The notes under the pieces are model-generated. The model ran no database searches. It worked only from the letters and a program-made list of their open reading frames with translations, and was not told where the DNA came from. DNA of 64,000 bases from Epilithonimonas hispanica (GTDB taxonomy: Bacteria; Bacteroidota; Bacteroidia; Flavobacteriales; Weeksellaceae), in contig NZ_QNUG01000015.1 of NCBI RefSeq assembly GCF_003385395.1, positions 35,161 to 99,160 on the forward strand, read 5' to 3'. Positions within the stretch are counted from its first letter, which is position 1, and each line of letters starts with the position of its first letter. Positions 29,700 to 38,839 of this stretch are shown piece by piece. The position numbers were made by a program, and so were the translations under genes.

Positions 29700-30545
29700 T
29701 CAGCCTTCAAACTGCTTTCTGTAATGACTCGGACTTTCGCCCAAATGCTTCTTAAAAAAGTGAGAAAATGAGTATTGATCGCTAAAACCCAAAGTTGTAG
29801 AAATCTCTGATACAGGCTTTTTGGAAGAGTTTAAAAGAACTTTTGCTTCATTAATTAAAATCAAAGCAATAATCTGACTTGCCGAGCGACCGGTTATACT
29901 TTTAATCACAGATGAAAGATGTCGAGTTGTAATAGATTGCCGTTCTGCATAAAACTCTATCTGATGCTCGCTGAGATGATATTTGCTGGCGTCATTCAAA
30001 AAAAGAAAAACAATTTCTTCTTGTCTCGACATCTGATTCATCGACTTATTATCTTCACTGGCAATAATTCCCGCCATTTGGTAACAAAAAACAGAAAAAA
30101 GGTGTTCCACCATTTCTTTCTTATAGGTCATCTCAGTTTCGGAATCGAGAATATATTTGAGGAAATTAACCGATTTCCAGACTACCTCCATTTCATCTGC
30201 ATGAAAAGGAACGCCAACATTCATCTGCTGACGAAAATAGCGATAAGTAATAAGCCTATTGAATTTTAAGGATAATGTAGAGATAAATTCTCTCTTGTAA
30301 GAAACCATCCTTGACTGAAAATCATCACTAACAGAAATCAATTCATAGACACTTTGCGGATCTGTAACGATAAAAGTATTGGCAGTCAATTCTAGGTCGC
30401 TGAGATGTTGACGAAGCTTGATTACTCCACTTTTAATAAATAGAAAAGCAGGATTTTCTGGCCGAAATGGCTTGTCTGTCGCAATTCTCTGATGAATTGT
30501 TTCCTGAGTAAAAATCTCGACCCAAAATTGTTCTAAAGCTGTCAT
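29700..30545 (-). CDS. AraC-family transcriptional regulator of the efflux operon
   Basis: A 281-residue regulator. The N-terminal part is a cupin-like sensing domain (about 1-150). The C-terminal AraC double helix-turn-helix covers about 185-281 (ITTRHLSSVIKSITGRSASQI and VSEISTTLGFSDQYSFSHFF). It lies directly upstream of tolC on the same strand, a common place for a regulator of its own efflux genes. A TAAATTTG box 4 nt before its ATG predicts a leaderless transcript. Confidence 0.92.
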   Translation of the reverse strand: MTALEQFWVEIFTQETIHQRIATDKPFRPENPAFLFIKSGVIKLRQHLSDLELTANTFIVTDPQSVYELISVSDDFQSRMVSYKREFISTLSLKFNRLITYRYFRQQMNVGVPFHADEMEVVWKSVNFLKYILDSETEMTYKKEMVEHLFSVFCYQMAGIIASEDNKSMNQMSRQEEIVFLFLNDASKYHLSEHQIEFYAERQSITTRHLSSVIKSITGRSASQIIALILINEAKVLLNSSKKPVSEISTTLGFSDQYSFSHFFKKHLGESPSHYRKQFEG

Positions 30546-30549
30546 TTCG

Positions 30550-30557
30550 CAAATTTA
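30550..30557 (-). promoter_or_regulatory. -7 box TAAATTTG directly before the araC-type gene
   Basis: TAnnTTTG match with 4 nt to the ATG at 30545, predicting initiation at the start codon. Confidence 0.6.
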
Positions 30558-30621
30558 ATGTTTTATGAATTTATAATTTTAAAATAGTATTTTCAATCAA
30601 CTTTTTGGAGAACTTATTATT

Positions 30622-30653
30622 AAAACAAAAAACCCAACAAAAATTGCTGGGCT
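30622..30653 (-). terminator. Terminator of the RND efflux operon
   Basis: Stem CCCAACA/TGCTGGG with one mismatch (30633-30639 with 30645-30651), followed on the minus strand by TTTTTTGTTTT, just past the oprM stop. Confidence 0.75.
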
Positions 30654-30680
30654 TACAAGTATAGTAAAAAAATTTAGTGT

Positions 30681-32084
30681 CTAAAATTGTCCACCTCCAA
30701 GCGCACGGTAAAACTCGGTTACTGCCTGAAGTTGTTGTAATTTGTCATTAACAGCAGATAATTTTGCAGCTAGCAAAGATTGTTCTGAAGTTAAAACATT
30801 TACATAATTTGTATTAGAAGAGTAAGTCAATAATTCTTTGTTGAACTCCACTGCTTTTTCTAAAGATTGAATCTGAAGAAGTCTTGTTGTTTCTTTCTCT
30901 TTCGCTTTTTGATAAGACAATAAAGAATTGGAAACCTCGGAACCTGCTGTTAACAAAGTCTTTTCGAAGGTATAATACGCTTGCATTTTACGAGCTTCCA
31001 TTATTCTAACTTGCGCTTTTCTATTTCCCATCTGGAAGATATTCTGTGTCAAGGTTCCTGCTGCTGTGTAGAATAAAGAATTGCTGAAAAAGTTTTCCAA
31101 AGTTCTAGATGACAATCCTAAAGTTCCTGTAATACTCAATGTCGGATAAACCTGAGCCATCGCCATATTTTTGTTTTCAAATGCCTGACGGAAAGTGAAT
31201 TCAGCAGCTTGAACATCTGGGCGATTTTTCAATAATGAAACAGGAACACCAGTTTTCAAATCCGTATAAATCACCTGAGAATCGATAGAGTTTCTCTCGA
31301 TAGATTGCGGATTATCATTCATCAAAATACTTAAAGAATTCTCCGTCTGCTGGATCTGCAATTCCAAATCCGGAACCGACAACTGTGCCGAATAAAGATT
31401 GGCTTTACTCTGCTCCACATCTGCTCCTGTAAGATACGCTGCATCCATCAACAACTGAACAGTTTCTACATCTTGTTTACGAAGTTCAATTGTCTGTTTT
31501 GTAATTTCTAATTGTTTATCCAAAGAAATTAACTGGTAATACAACGTTGCCGCTTGTGCTACCATCTGAGTCTGAACCGCTCTTTTTGCGGCATCTGTTT
31601 GAAGTAAACCAGCATAGGCAGATTTTTTCACCGATTTGATTCTTCCCCAGATATCCACTTCCCAACCCGTAGAAAGTCCCAACCTATAAACCAATAAATC
31701 TGGCATTACAAAATTACCACCTTGTGCTGCTCCACTATTTTTTGTCTCGGTAGTAGAAGCTGCAATGTCCAAACTTGGAAGATTTTGTAATTTCGATTGT
31801 TTGAAAACAGCACTAGCTTCTTGGATTCTTGCAACAGCAACTTTTAAATCAAGATTATTCTGAATCGTTTTATTAATGATATTCTGTAGTTTATCATCAG
31901 TAAAAATCTGATTCCACGCTACATTAGCGGTAGAAACAGTGTCGTTACTTGTTTTCTGACGGAACAGATTATCCTGCCTGCTTTGTTCTATTTCGGGGTC
32001 TTTGTAAGTATCCGTTACTTTACAAGAGTAAAAGAAACCAGCGATACCAGCCAATAGAACTAAATTTATGATTTTAATTTTCAT
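30681..32084 (-). CDS. RND efflux outer membrane lipoprotein (OprM/NodT type)
   Basis: A 467-residue outer-membrane channel lipoprotein. The signal ends in lipobox FYSC (Cys21). The two-fold repeated TolC fold follows, with long helices such as LKVAVARIQEASAVFKQSKL and LLKNRPDVQAAEFTFRQA, the latter diagnostic of the NodT group. It is the last gene of the acrA-acrB-oprM operon and terminates at the hairpin at 30622-30653. Confidence 0.93.
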   Translation of the reverse strand: MKIKIINLVLLAGIAGFFYSCKVTDTYKDPEIEQSRQDNLFRQKTSNDTVSTANVAWNQIFTDDKLQNIINKTIQNNLDLKVAVARIQEASAVFKQSKLQNLPSLDIAASTTETKNSGAAQGGNFVMPDLLVYRLGLSTGWEVDIWGRIKSVKKSAYAGLLQTDAAKRAVQTQMVAQAATLYYQLISLDKQLEITKQTIELRKQDVETVQLLMDAAYLTGADVEQSKANLYSAQLSVPDLELQIQQTENSLSILMNDNPQSIERNSIDSQVIYTDLKTGVPVSLLKNRPDVQAAEFTFRQAFENKNMAMAQVYPTLSITGTLGLSSRTLENFFSNSLFYTAAGTLTQNIFQMGNRKAQVRIMEARKMQAYYTFEKTLLTAGSEVSNSLLSYQKAKEKETTRLLQIQSLEKAVEFNKELLTYSSNTNYVNVLTSEQSLLAAKLSAVNDKLQQLQAVTEFYRALGGGQF

Positions 32085-32117
32085 CTGTAAGATTTAATTT
32101 TTTTTTAAAGGTCAGAT

Positions 32118-32134
32118 GGAACGCTTTGCGTTTC
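32118..32134. repeat. Small hairpin in the acrB-oprM gap
   Basis: GGAACGC-TTT-GCGTTTC in the 72-nt gap between acrB and oprM, pairing with one G-T. It has no T-run, so it looks like an mRNA hairpin inside the operon rather than a terminator. Confidence 0.4.
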
Positions 32135-32156
32135 ATTTCTCTTTAACTTTTATTGG

Positions 32157-35100
32157 TTATTCGCTAAGTTCTCCTTCGTATTTTTCAAGGTCTTTTTTGC
32201 CACTCACTTTTTCCTGCAAATACATAAATACTGCAAATAAAATTGGGATAAAGAACACTCCGAAAATCGTTCCGATTAACATCCCTCCAATTGCTCCAAT
32301 TCCAATCGATTGATTACCTACAGCTCCTGCTCCAGTTGAAATAGCCAACGGAACCAAACCGAAAATAAAGGCAAAAGATGTCATCAAAATAGGACGAAGT
32401 CTTTGTTTTGCACCACTAATTGCAGCGTGCCCAATGGTGTAACCTTTTTTCCTTGCATCCAAAGCAAATTCTACAATCAAAATTGCGTTCTTCGCCAAGA
32501 GACCAATTAACATAATGAGTGAAATCTGCGTATAAATATTGTTAGAACCTCCAATCCAAGCACTGAACATCATTGCTCCTGCCAAACCCACAGGAAGTGA
32601 TAACATTACCGCAAATGGTAACAAATAACTCTCATATTGTGCTGCCAAAAGGAAATAAACAAATACACAACAAAGTGCAAAAATAAGAGCTGTCTGACTT
32701 CCTGCACTTACTTCCTCTCTCGTTAAACCAGAATATTCGAAACCATAACCTTGTGGAAGTGTTTGAGATGCAACCTCTTGAACCGCATTCAGAGCATCTC
32801 CAGAAGAGAATCCTGGATTTGGTGTTCCGTTTATAGAAATCGCGGTAAATAGATTGAAACGTCCAATTGCCTGAGGTCCATAAACTCTTCTTGCTGTAAT
32901 GAATCTGCTTAAAGGCGCCATTTCTCCATTCGCATTTCGAACCTGAATCATATTAAAACTTTCCACGTTCTCTCTTGCTTCATAAGGAGCTTGATAAATT
33001 ACACGGTATTGTTTCCCAAACAAGTTGATGTTGGATGAATATACTCCACCATAATAACCTTGCATCGTACTCAAGATATCTGAGACTGAGAAACCAGCCG
33101 CTTTTGCAGCAGGAATATCAATATCAATCATATATTGAGGATAATTTGGGTTGAAAGAAGTAAACGTCCTCTGAATCTCCGGACGCTGATTCATCTTATC
33201 GATAAAATCATTTGTTACTTTATTAAGGTCACTAATATTTCCACCTTTTTGATCCTGAATTTGTAATTCGAAACCTGCTGCATTACCAAACCCCTGCAAA
33301 GTTGGTCTTCCGAAGAATGTCATTTTTGCATCTTTGATTCCCGCAGTTTCTTTGTACATTCTTGCAACGAATGACTGCAAATCTTCTCCTTTTTTGGTTC
33401 GGTCTTTCCAGTCCTTCAGTTTTACAATCAACATCCCGTTATTAGAACCTGTACCACTAATCATTCCTCGTCCGGAAACTTTGAAAATATGAAGTACTTC
33501 CGGTTGTTTCTTTACAATCTCTTCAACTTTGGCAAGAACCTCTTTTGTTCTATTCTCGTTGGAACCAATCGGAAGCGAAATATCCATAAAAATACCACCC
33601 ATATCTTCACTTGGAACGAATGATTTAGGCGTTGTATTCATCAACCAAACAAAAAGTCCTGTAAATGCCAAAAGTCCAACAAAAGCCATCCATTTTTTTC
33701 TTAATAAGAATAAAACACCTCGGGAATATCTTTTGGTAAAAGCGTCAAAAATAATATTGAAATTAGTAAAGAACCTTTGTATAAAATTCTTTTTCGCTTC
33801 TTCGTGAGAGTGAGGCTTCAAGAAAATAGCACATAATGCAGGACTCAGAGTCAATGCGTTAACAGCAGATAGTACAATTGAAATTGCCAGTGTTAATCCA
33901 AATTGTTTATAGAAAACCCCTGCAGAACCTGTAATAAAACTCACAGGAATGAAAACCGCTGCCATTACCAACGTAATACTGATAATAGCACCACTAATCT
34001 CATCCATCGCATTAATAGATGCTCTGAGTGGTGATTTTTCACCTTGTTCTAATTTACTATGAACAGCTTCTACAACCACAATCGCATCATCCACCACAAT
34101 ACCAACTGCCAGAATCAATGCGAAAAGCGTTAATAAGTTAATTGTAAACCCGAATATACTCAGGAAAAAGAACGTACCGACAATCGCAACCGGAACCGAA
34201 ATTGCCGGAATCATTGTAGAACGCCAATCTTGTAAGAATAAGAAAACAACAATAAATACTAATATAAAAGCTTCAAATAGTGTATGAATTACTTTCTCAA
34301 TAGACGCATCCAAGAAGTCATTTGCGTTAACAAGAGTCACATATTTTACACCTTTTGGAAAAGAAGCCTGTGCCTTATCCAAAACAGCAATCGATTGATT
34401 GATTACATCCTGCGCATTGGAACCTGCGGTTTGCGCAACAGCCATACCAATAGATGGGTGTCCGTCTGTATTACTACTACTTGTATAATCCTGAGCTCCA
34501 AGTTCTACTTTTGCGACATCTTTCAATCTTAGGATTTGACCGGTTGTTGTAGCTTTGATAACGATATTATCAAACTCAGGAATCTCAGTCAATCTTCCTT
34601 TGTATTTTAATGTATAACGGAAAGCCTGATTACTTTCATCACCTAAACTTCCCGGCGCAGCTTCGATATTCTGTTCTGCCAAAACTGTTCTAATATCAGA
34701 AGGAATCAATCCGTAAGAAGCCATTTTATTTGGGTCCAACCAAATTCTCATTGAGTAATCCTTGGTTCCGAAAACCATTACATCTCCAACTCCCGTTACC
34801 CTTTTGACCTGTGGAATGATATTAATATTCGCGTAGTTTTGAAGGAAAGTCATATCAAATTCCGGATTCTCACTATAAAGCGAGAAAATCAAAACATTGG
34901 AACTTTGTCTTTTCGTAGTAGTAACACCGGCTTGAGTAACTTCGGCTGGTAACAATGGCGTTGCTCTGGAAACCCTGTTCTGAACATTTACCGCTGCAAT
35001 ATCCGGGTCAACTCCTTGTTTGAAATAAACTGTTACCGAACCCGTTCCGTCATTGGTTGCCGTAGATGTCATATAAGTCATCCCTTCAACCCCATTGATT

Positions 35101-35303
35101 TGTTCTTCTAATGGGACTATAACACTTTTAAGAATTACATCAGCATTAGCACCTTGATAACTTGCACTTACCACTACTGTTGGTGGTGCAATATCGGGAT
35201 ATTGTGAAACCGGCAACGAAACGATTCCCAAAACACCGAGGATTACGATGATAATGGAAATAACCGTAGATAAAACTGGCCTTTCTATAAATTTTTTAAA
35301 CAT
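32157..35303 (-). CDS. RND multidrug efflux pump, AcrB/HAE1 type
   Basis: Inner-membrane proton/drug antiporter of 1048 aa, full family length. It begins MFKKFIERPVLSTVISIII, as AcrB-type pumps do. The proton-relay aspartates are in VGIVVDDAIVVVEAV (span 4). The porter domains carry LPVSQYPDIAPP and NRVSRATPLLPAEV, and the last spans include LIMLIGLLAKNAILIVEFA. It forms the pump with the adaptor and channel flanking it. No frameshift was seen. Confidence 0.97.
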   Translation of the reverse strand: MFKKFIERPVLSTVISIIIVILGVLGIVSLPVSQYPDIAPPTVVVSASYQGANADVILKSVIVPLEEQINGVEGMTYMTSTATNDGTGSVTVYFKQGVDPDIAAVNVQNRVSRATPLLPAEVTQAGVTTTKRQSSNVLIFSLYSENPEFDMTFLQNYANINIIPQVKRVTGVGDVMVFGTKDYSMRIWLDPNKMASYGLIPSDIRTVLAEQNIEAAPGSLGDESNQAFRYTLKYKGRLTEIPEFDNIVIKATTTGQILRLKDVAKVELGAQDYTSSSNTDGHPSIGMAVAQTAGSNAQDVINQSIAVLDKAQASFPKGVKYVTLVNANDFLDASIEKVIHTLFEAFILVFIVVFLFLQDWRSTMIPAISVPVAIVGTFFFLSIFGFTINLLTLFALILAVGIVVDDAIVVVEAVHSKLEQGEKSPLRASINAMDEISGAIISITLVMAAVFIPVSFITGSAGVFYKQFGLTLAISIVLSAVNALTLSPALCAIFLKPHSHEEAKKNFIQRFFTNFNIIFDAFTKRYSRGVLFLLRKKWMAFVGLLAFTGLFVWLMNTTPKSFVPSEDMGGIFMDISLPIGSNENRTKEVLAKVEEIVKKQPEVLHIFKVSGRGMISGTGSNNGMLIVKLKDWKDRTKKGEDLQSFVARMYKETAGIKDAKMTFFGRPTLQGFGNAAGFELQIQDQKGGNISDLNKVTNDFIDKMNQRPEIQRTFTSFNPNYPQYMIDIDIPAAKAAGFSVSDILSTMQGYYGGVYSSNINLFGKQYRVIYQAPYEARENVESFNMIQVRNANGEMAPLSRFITARRVYGPQAIGRFNLFTAISINGTPNPGFSSGDALNAVQEVASQTLPQGYGFEYSGLTREEVSAGSQTALIFALCCVFVYFLLAAQYESYLLPFAVMLSLPVGLAGAMMFSAWIGGSNNIYTQISLIMLIGLLAKNAILIVEFALDARKKGYTIGHAAISGAKQRLRPILMTSFAFIFGLVPLAISTGAGAVGNQSIGIGAIGGMLIGTIFGVFFIPILFAVFMYLQEKVSGKKDLEKYEGELSE

Positions 35304-35390
35304 ATATTATTTGAGATAATAGAGAAAAGATGAAAGAAAAAGATTAAAATGAGAATCCAGTTCTCTCATCTTTCAAATTAAATACTAATG

Positions 35391-36539
35391 CTATTTTTTG
35401 TTGATAACGTTTTGTAATGTCGTTTCTTTCGGAACAACTTCGGTATCATCTTTAAGAAGGCCAGTACCTTCTACAACAACTTTATCGCCTTGTTTAAGAC
35501 CAGAAGTCACGGCATAAGTCAATCCATCCGGAAGATCTTCAACTTTGATTTCGGTAGATTTTACTTTGTTATTACTTCCGATAACATAAGTGAAAACTTT
35601 ACCTTGCAGCTCATAAGTTGCAGATTGCGGAATGATGATTACATCTTCCATATTGTTTGGTAACTGTACAGTTGCACTATATCCACTTCTCAAAAGTCCA
35701 TTTGGATTGGGGAAAGTTGCTCTCATAGAGAAAGAGCCTGTATTGGGGTCAACCAAACCACTGATGGATTCTATTTTTCCTTTTTCGTTGTATTTGCTTC
35801 CGTCAGATAAAATCAAATCTACCAAAGGTGAGTTGTTGATTTTTTCCTGAATTGTAGCTCCGGTTGCGTGCTTGAAAAAGTCTAGCTGTTGTTTTTCATT
35901 AATTGAAAAATAAGCGAACACTTTTGAAACATTAGAAACCGTAGTCAAAGGTTGTGCAGTTGCGCTGCTGATGTAACTACCAGCTTTGTAAGGAAGTGTA
36001 CCAACTACTCCACTTACAGGACTGAATAATTTTGTATAACCTTGATTAACTTGGGCATTTGTCAACTGAGCTTGCGTCTCAGCCAAAGCCGATTTTGCCG
36101 ATTTAAGTGCTAATTCTGCAGCTTCTAATTCATATGCAGAAATGATTTTTTTATCAACCAAAGGTTTGGTTTTCGTCACTTGCATTTGTGCTGTAGCAAC
36201 TTGAGCTTTTGCACTGTTCACAGTCGCTTGGGCAGCCAAAACAGACTGCTCGTACTGTGGATTTCTGATAAGGAACAAAAGTTGTCCTTGCTTCACTTGG
36301 CTACCTTCATCTACATAAATTCTTTCAACAAATCCGTCAATCTTCGGACGAATTTCTACATTCTGTATGCCTTCTAATCTTGCAGGATATTGTGTAAGAT
36401 TTTCAGCAGGACCACTTTTCGCAACAATATATTGATATGGTTGTGGTGGCAATTCTTTTTTGTCATCTTTATTTTCAGACTTCGAACAAGATATCAAAAA
36501 ACCTAAAAGAACAAAAAAACTAATCGCGATATTCCTCAT
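35391..36539 (-). CDS. RND efflux periplasmic adaptor lipoprotein (AcrA type)
   Basis: Membrane fusion protein, 382 aa from MRNIAISFFVLLGFLISC, whose lipobox Cys anchors it. The frame runs 32 codons further upstream to 36635, but that part covers the promoter and operator, so the ATG at 36539 is chosen. It has a lipoyl half-motif (IYVDEGSQVKQGQLLF), an alpha-helical hairpin, the second half (KLFSPVSGVVGTLPYKAGS) and membrane-proximal barrel strands. First gene of the RND operon. Confidence 0.94.
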   Translation of the reverse strand: MRNIAISFFVLLGFLISCSKSENKDDKKELPPQPYQYIVAKSGPAENLTQYPARLEGIQNVEIRPKIDGFVERIYVDEGSQVKQGQLLFLIRNPQYEQSVLAAQATVNSAKAQVATAQMQVTKTKPLVDKKIISAYELEAAELALKSAKSALAETQAQLTNAQVNQGYTKLFSPVSGVVGTLPYKAGSYISSATAQPLTTVSNVSKVFAYFSINEKQQLDFFKHATGATIQEKINNSPLVDLILSDGSKYNEKGKIESISGLVDPNTGSFSMRATFPNPNGLLRSGYSATVQLPNNMEDVIIIPQSATYELQGKVFTYVIGSNNKVKSTEIKVEDLPDGLTYAVTSGLKQGDKVVVEGTGLLKDDTEVVPKETTLQNVINKK

Positions 36540-36564
36540 AAATACTAATTTTTTAGATATGTTT

Positions 36565-36577
36565 TCAAACAAACGTT
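36565..36577. promoter_or_regulatory. Candidate repressor operator 1 of acrA
   Basis: TCAAACAAACGTT lies immediately downstream of the TAAATTTG box of acrA, covering the expected transcription start. The same 13-mer recurs at 36714-36726. The placement suggests a repressor, perhaps TetR type, that blocks initiation. Confidence 0.55.
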
Positions 36578-36585
36578 CAAATTTA
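36578..36585 (-). promoter_or_regulatory. -7 box TAAATTTG upstream of acrA
   Basis: TAnnTTTG match on the minus strand, 38 nt upstream of the preferred acrA ATG, directly abutting operator 1. Confidence 0.55.
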
Positions 36586-36713
36586 TTAATTATCTTCAAC
36601 ACTTGTGTTATGTAATTAATAATAATATCTATCAAAGATAATCAACAAAAACTATTATCATTGATGTACAATAAGTTAAATAACAATTTTAAAGAATATT
36701 TAACATAATCCAA

Positions 36714-36728
36714 TCAAACAAACGTTTG
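36714..36728. promoter_or_regulatory. Candidate repressor operator 2 upstream of acrA
   Basis: TCAAACAAACGTTTG contains the perfect palindrome CAAACGTTTG (36719-36728) and repeats the 13-mer of operator 1, 149 nt away. It lies in the 387-nt gap between acrA and the divergent small membrane gene, which otherwise shows only AT-rich sequence. Confidence 0.55.
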
Positions 36729-36926
36729 AATTAAACATTGGAAGTTGATAAAAAATAATAATATTTTGAAGCTGATATGATAGAACTTTAAATTAAAGAT
36801 TCATATTGAAGCAAATTTACATCACATTTTGCAAAAAACTATTACCAGAATTACGGCAAGAATTACCAATTTTACTTTCATTACTAACCTCCAGAATAAA
36901 ATATTTTTTGCAAATTTGATAGTAAT

Positions 36927-37286
36927 ATGAAACCTCAACCGCTTCCAATTCTATTCAGTTTCAATTCGCTTTACTTATCGTTTCTGTACTTTAGGTTATT
37001 TTGGATTTCGGAGGGAGAAGAAACACCTGAACTATTGATTTACAAATATATGTTGTATTCGGTTTTTCTGGTTTATCCATTATTCATATTTTCAACTTTG
37101 ATTTTTTCAAAGATGACAAAAGCGAATATGTTTCTTAAATTTTTGATTTTTGGATTGGTTTTATCAGGGTCTGTTTTATATTTTTATTCCTTCGACTTGT
37201 TCAAAGAAGAGGAACTTTTGTGTGGATATTTGGTAGTTCTGATTCAATGTTTGATACAATCTCAAAAAATAAAGATGGAGAAATGA
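36927..37286 (+). CDS. Four-span membrane protein of unknown function
   Basis: 119 residues made almost entirely of four hydrophobic spans (SLYLSFLYFRLFWI, MLYSVFLVYPLFIFSTLIF, FLIFGLVLSGSVLYFY, LCGYLVVLIQCLI) with a short basic tail. No known family is recognised. Its stop overlaps the ATG of the next small membrane reading frame (ATGA), so the two look like a coupled pair of small inner-membrane proteins. It is divergent from the RND operon. Confidence 0.6.
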   Translation: MKPQPLPILFSFNSLYLSFLYFRLFWISEGEETPELLIYKYMLYSVFLVYPLFIFSTLIFSKMTKANMFLKFLIFGLVLSGSVLYFYSFDLFKEEELLCGYLVVLIQCLIQSQKIKMEK

Positions 37287-37476
37287 CAGCAAGATTTGCA
37301 AGTGTTTATGCAGGAAAGTTATTATTATGGTTTTCCTTTTACTCTTTTCTTTATCTTACTTTTTGTTTGACGACAACGAAATAAAGATGAATATGATGTT
37401 TGGCGGAATCTACTATCTCGGCGTAGCAATTTTGGATTACTATGTCAATAAATCTAAATATTTGACAGAAAAATAA
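37283..37476 (+). pseudogene. Small membrane protein split by a one-base slip
   Basis: The ATG at 37283 overlaps the preceding stop and reads MTARFASVYAGK, then goes out of frame. In another frame, K-VIIMVFLLLFSLSYFLF continues as a membrane span and reads to a stop at 37474-37476. Adding one A to the run at 37315-37317 (GGAAAG to GGAAAAG) joins the two halves into one 64-residue protein. Alternatively only the shorter frame from ATG 37327 (49 aa) is used. The break may be a mutation or a sequencing slip in the A-run. Confidence 0.45.
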
Positions 37477-37479
37477 TTG

Positions 37480-38244
37480 TTACTTTCTCACAATAGGAAG
37501 AATCTCATTCTTATTAAGACCAAATCTTTTGATATCAGCTTCTGAGAATTTTTGAGAATAGAAATTAATTTCGGTTTCAAAACCTACACTTTTTAGACGA
37601 TCAAAATAATCCATTCCGTACCAACGAACGTGATCATACTGTCCAAAGTGTTTCTGACGTTCTTTTGGGTCCGTGATTGTGAAATCTTCGTATGTTTTTT
37701 CTAAAGAATTTTTCATGGGAACTTGAACAATTCCCCAACCTCCACTTTTCATTACTCGGTACAGTTCGGACATTGCTTTTCTGTCGTCAATAATATGCTC
37801 CAAAACGTGATTGCAGATAATCACATCATAACTATTATCTTCAAAAGGTAAATCCAGAATATCCGCTTTTACGTCCACAATCGGAGAGAACAAATCAGCA
37901 GAAGTATAATCCAAATTCTTCATTCTCTTGAATTTTCTAAGAAATTCTTGCTCTGGAGCGATATGAAGGACTTTTAAATTTGCGGTAAAGAAATTAGTTT
38001 CATTCTGAAGATAAAGCCACATTTGACGATGTCTTTCCAAAGATAAAGTTCCCGGAGACAACGCATTTGCTCGTTGTTTTCCGTAACCATAAGGCAAAAA
38101 TTTGCGATAAGACCTTCCGTCGATTGGATCTGTAAAATTATTCCCTTTGAAAAACAAAACAATTATAGGACGCAAAAATAGGCTTAGATTAATAAGCATT
38201 GGTCTCGGAATTTTATTGAGCAGGAATTGGGCTAGTTTCTTCAA
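37480..38244 (-). CDS. Class I SAM-dependent methyltransferase
   Basis: A 254-residue protein with the Methyltransf_11 core. The SAM-binding region runs from NLKVLHIAPEQEFLRKF through VKADILDLPFEDNSYDVIIC, then NHVLEHIIDDRKAMSELYRV, the VLEH motif typical of small-molecule and lipid methyltransferases. The N-terminus is basic and amphipathic and might attach to the membrane. Substrate unknown. It stands alone between the small membrane genes and the transposase remnant. Confidence 0.85.
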   Translation of the reverse strand: MKKLAQFLLNKIPRPMLINLSLFLRPIIVLFFKGNNFTDPIDGRSYRKFLPYGYGKQRANALSPGTLSLERHRQMWLYLQNETNFFTANLKVLHIAPEQEFLRKFKRMKNLDYTSADLFSPIVDVKADILDLPFEDNSYDVIICNHVLEHIIDDRKAMSELYRVMKSGGWGIVQVPMKNSLEKTYEDFTITDPKERQKHFGQYDHVRWYGMDYFDRLKSVGFETEINFYSQKFSEADIKRFGLNKNEILPIVRK

Positions 38245-38262
38245 TTTGTATTTTTATAGGAA

Positions 38263-38290
38263 GCGACGAAGTCGCGAAATGTCGGTAGAA
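38263..38290 (+). repeat. REP-like hairpin unit 1
   Basis: Stem GCGAC-GAA-GTCGC followed by GAAATGTCGGTAGAA. Confidence 0.65.
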
Positions 38291-38310
38291 ATATTCATTA
38301 TCAAGACAAA

Positions 38311-38338
38311 GGTGCGAAGCACCGAAATGTTGGAAGAA
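38311..38338 (+). repeat. REP-like hairpin unit 2
   Basis: Stem GGTGC-GAA-GCACC followed by GAAATGTTGGAAGAA. Relative to unit 1 the stem bases changed on both sides and still pair, while the GAA loop and the tail stayed. A weaker third unit (TTGCGAAGCCCCGACAATTT) follows at 38339-38360. Confidence 0.65.
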
Positions 38339-38362
38339 TTGCGAAGCCCCGACAATTTGGTA

Positions 38363-38802
38363 TTACATTAATTCATTAAAAATATATTCTTCATTATATT
38401 CTACACCAAATTTATTCAAAAAATCCAAATATTCCTCTTTAAAAGATTTTTTTTGATGATGAATTTCTTGCTTATTGATATAATTAATGACATCTGAAAT
38501 TTGAGATTTTCCATACGAAAACGCACCGTAGCCTTTCTGCCATTCAAACCTTACTGATAAAAAATGTTTATCATTTATCCATTTTGAAGAATTACTCTTA
38601 ATTTGATTCACCAATTCAGAAAGCGCTTGATTTGGTCTCAATCCAATTAAAATGTGAATATAGTCTGGCATTCCATTTATAGATAATAACTTATGCCTGT
38701 GATATATTTATAGAGTTCTTCTTTCCAGTTTTTTTGAATCAAAGCCTCTCGAAATTTAACTGCGAAAACCAATTGAATATGAATTTGAGAATAAGTTGCG
38801 TT
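38363..38802 (-). pseudogene. IS200/RAYT-type transposase pseudogene (Y1_Tnp fold)
   Basis: The intact stretch from 38671 reads MPDYIHILIGLRPNQALSEL... with the HUH-type PDYIHILIGL motif, then WQKGYGAFSYGKSQ and EIHHQKKSFKEEYLDFL, as in REP-associated tyrosine transposases. Upstream, another frame still reads ATYSQIHIQLVFAVKFREAL and KNWKEELYKYITG, the normal N-terminus. The two are split by a small deletion/frameshift after ITG, and the expected ATG before ATYSQIH is AAC. So the gene has lost its start and its frame and should be inactive. Expected intact length is about 150 aa. Confidence 0.8.
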
Positions 38803-38839
38803 GGAATCCGCGATAGCAATTGAATTTTAGTTAATAGAA

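Noticed and set aside
36540..36635. N-terminal extension of the AcrA-type adaptor
   Set aside because: It would translate the promoter box and operator and push the lipoprotein signal inside the protein.
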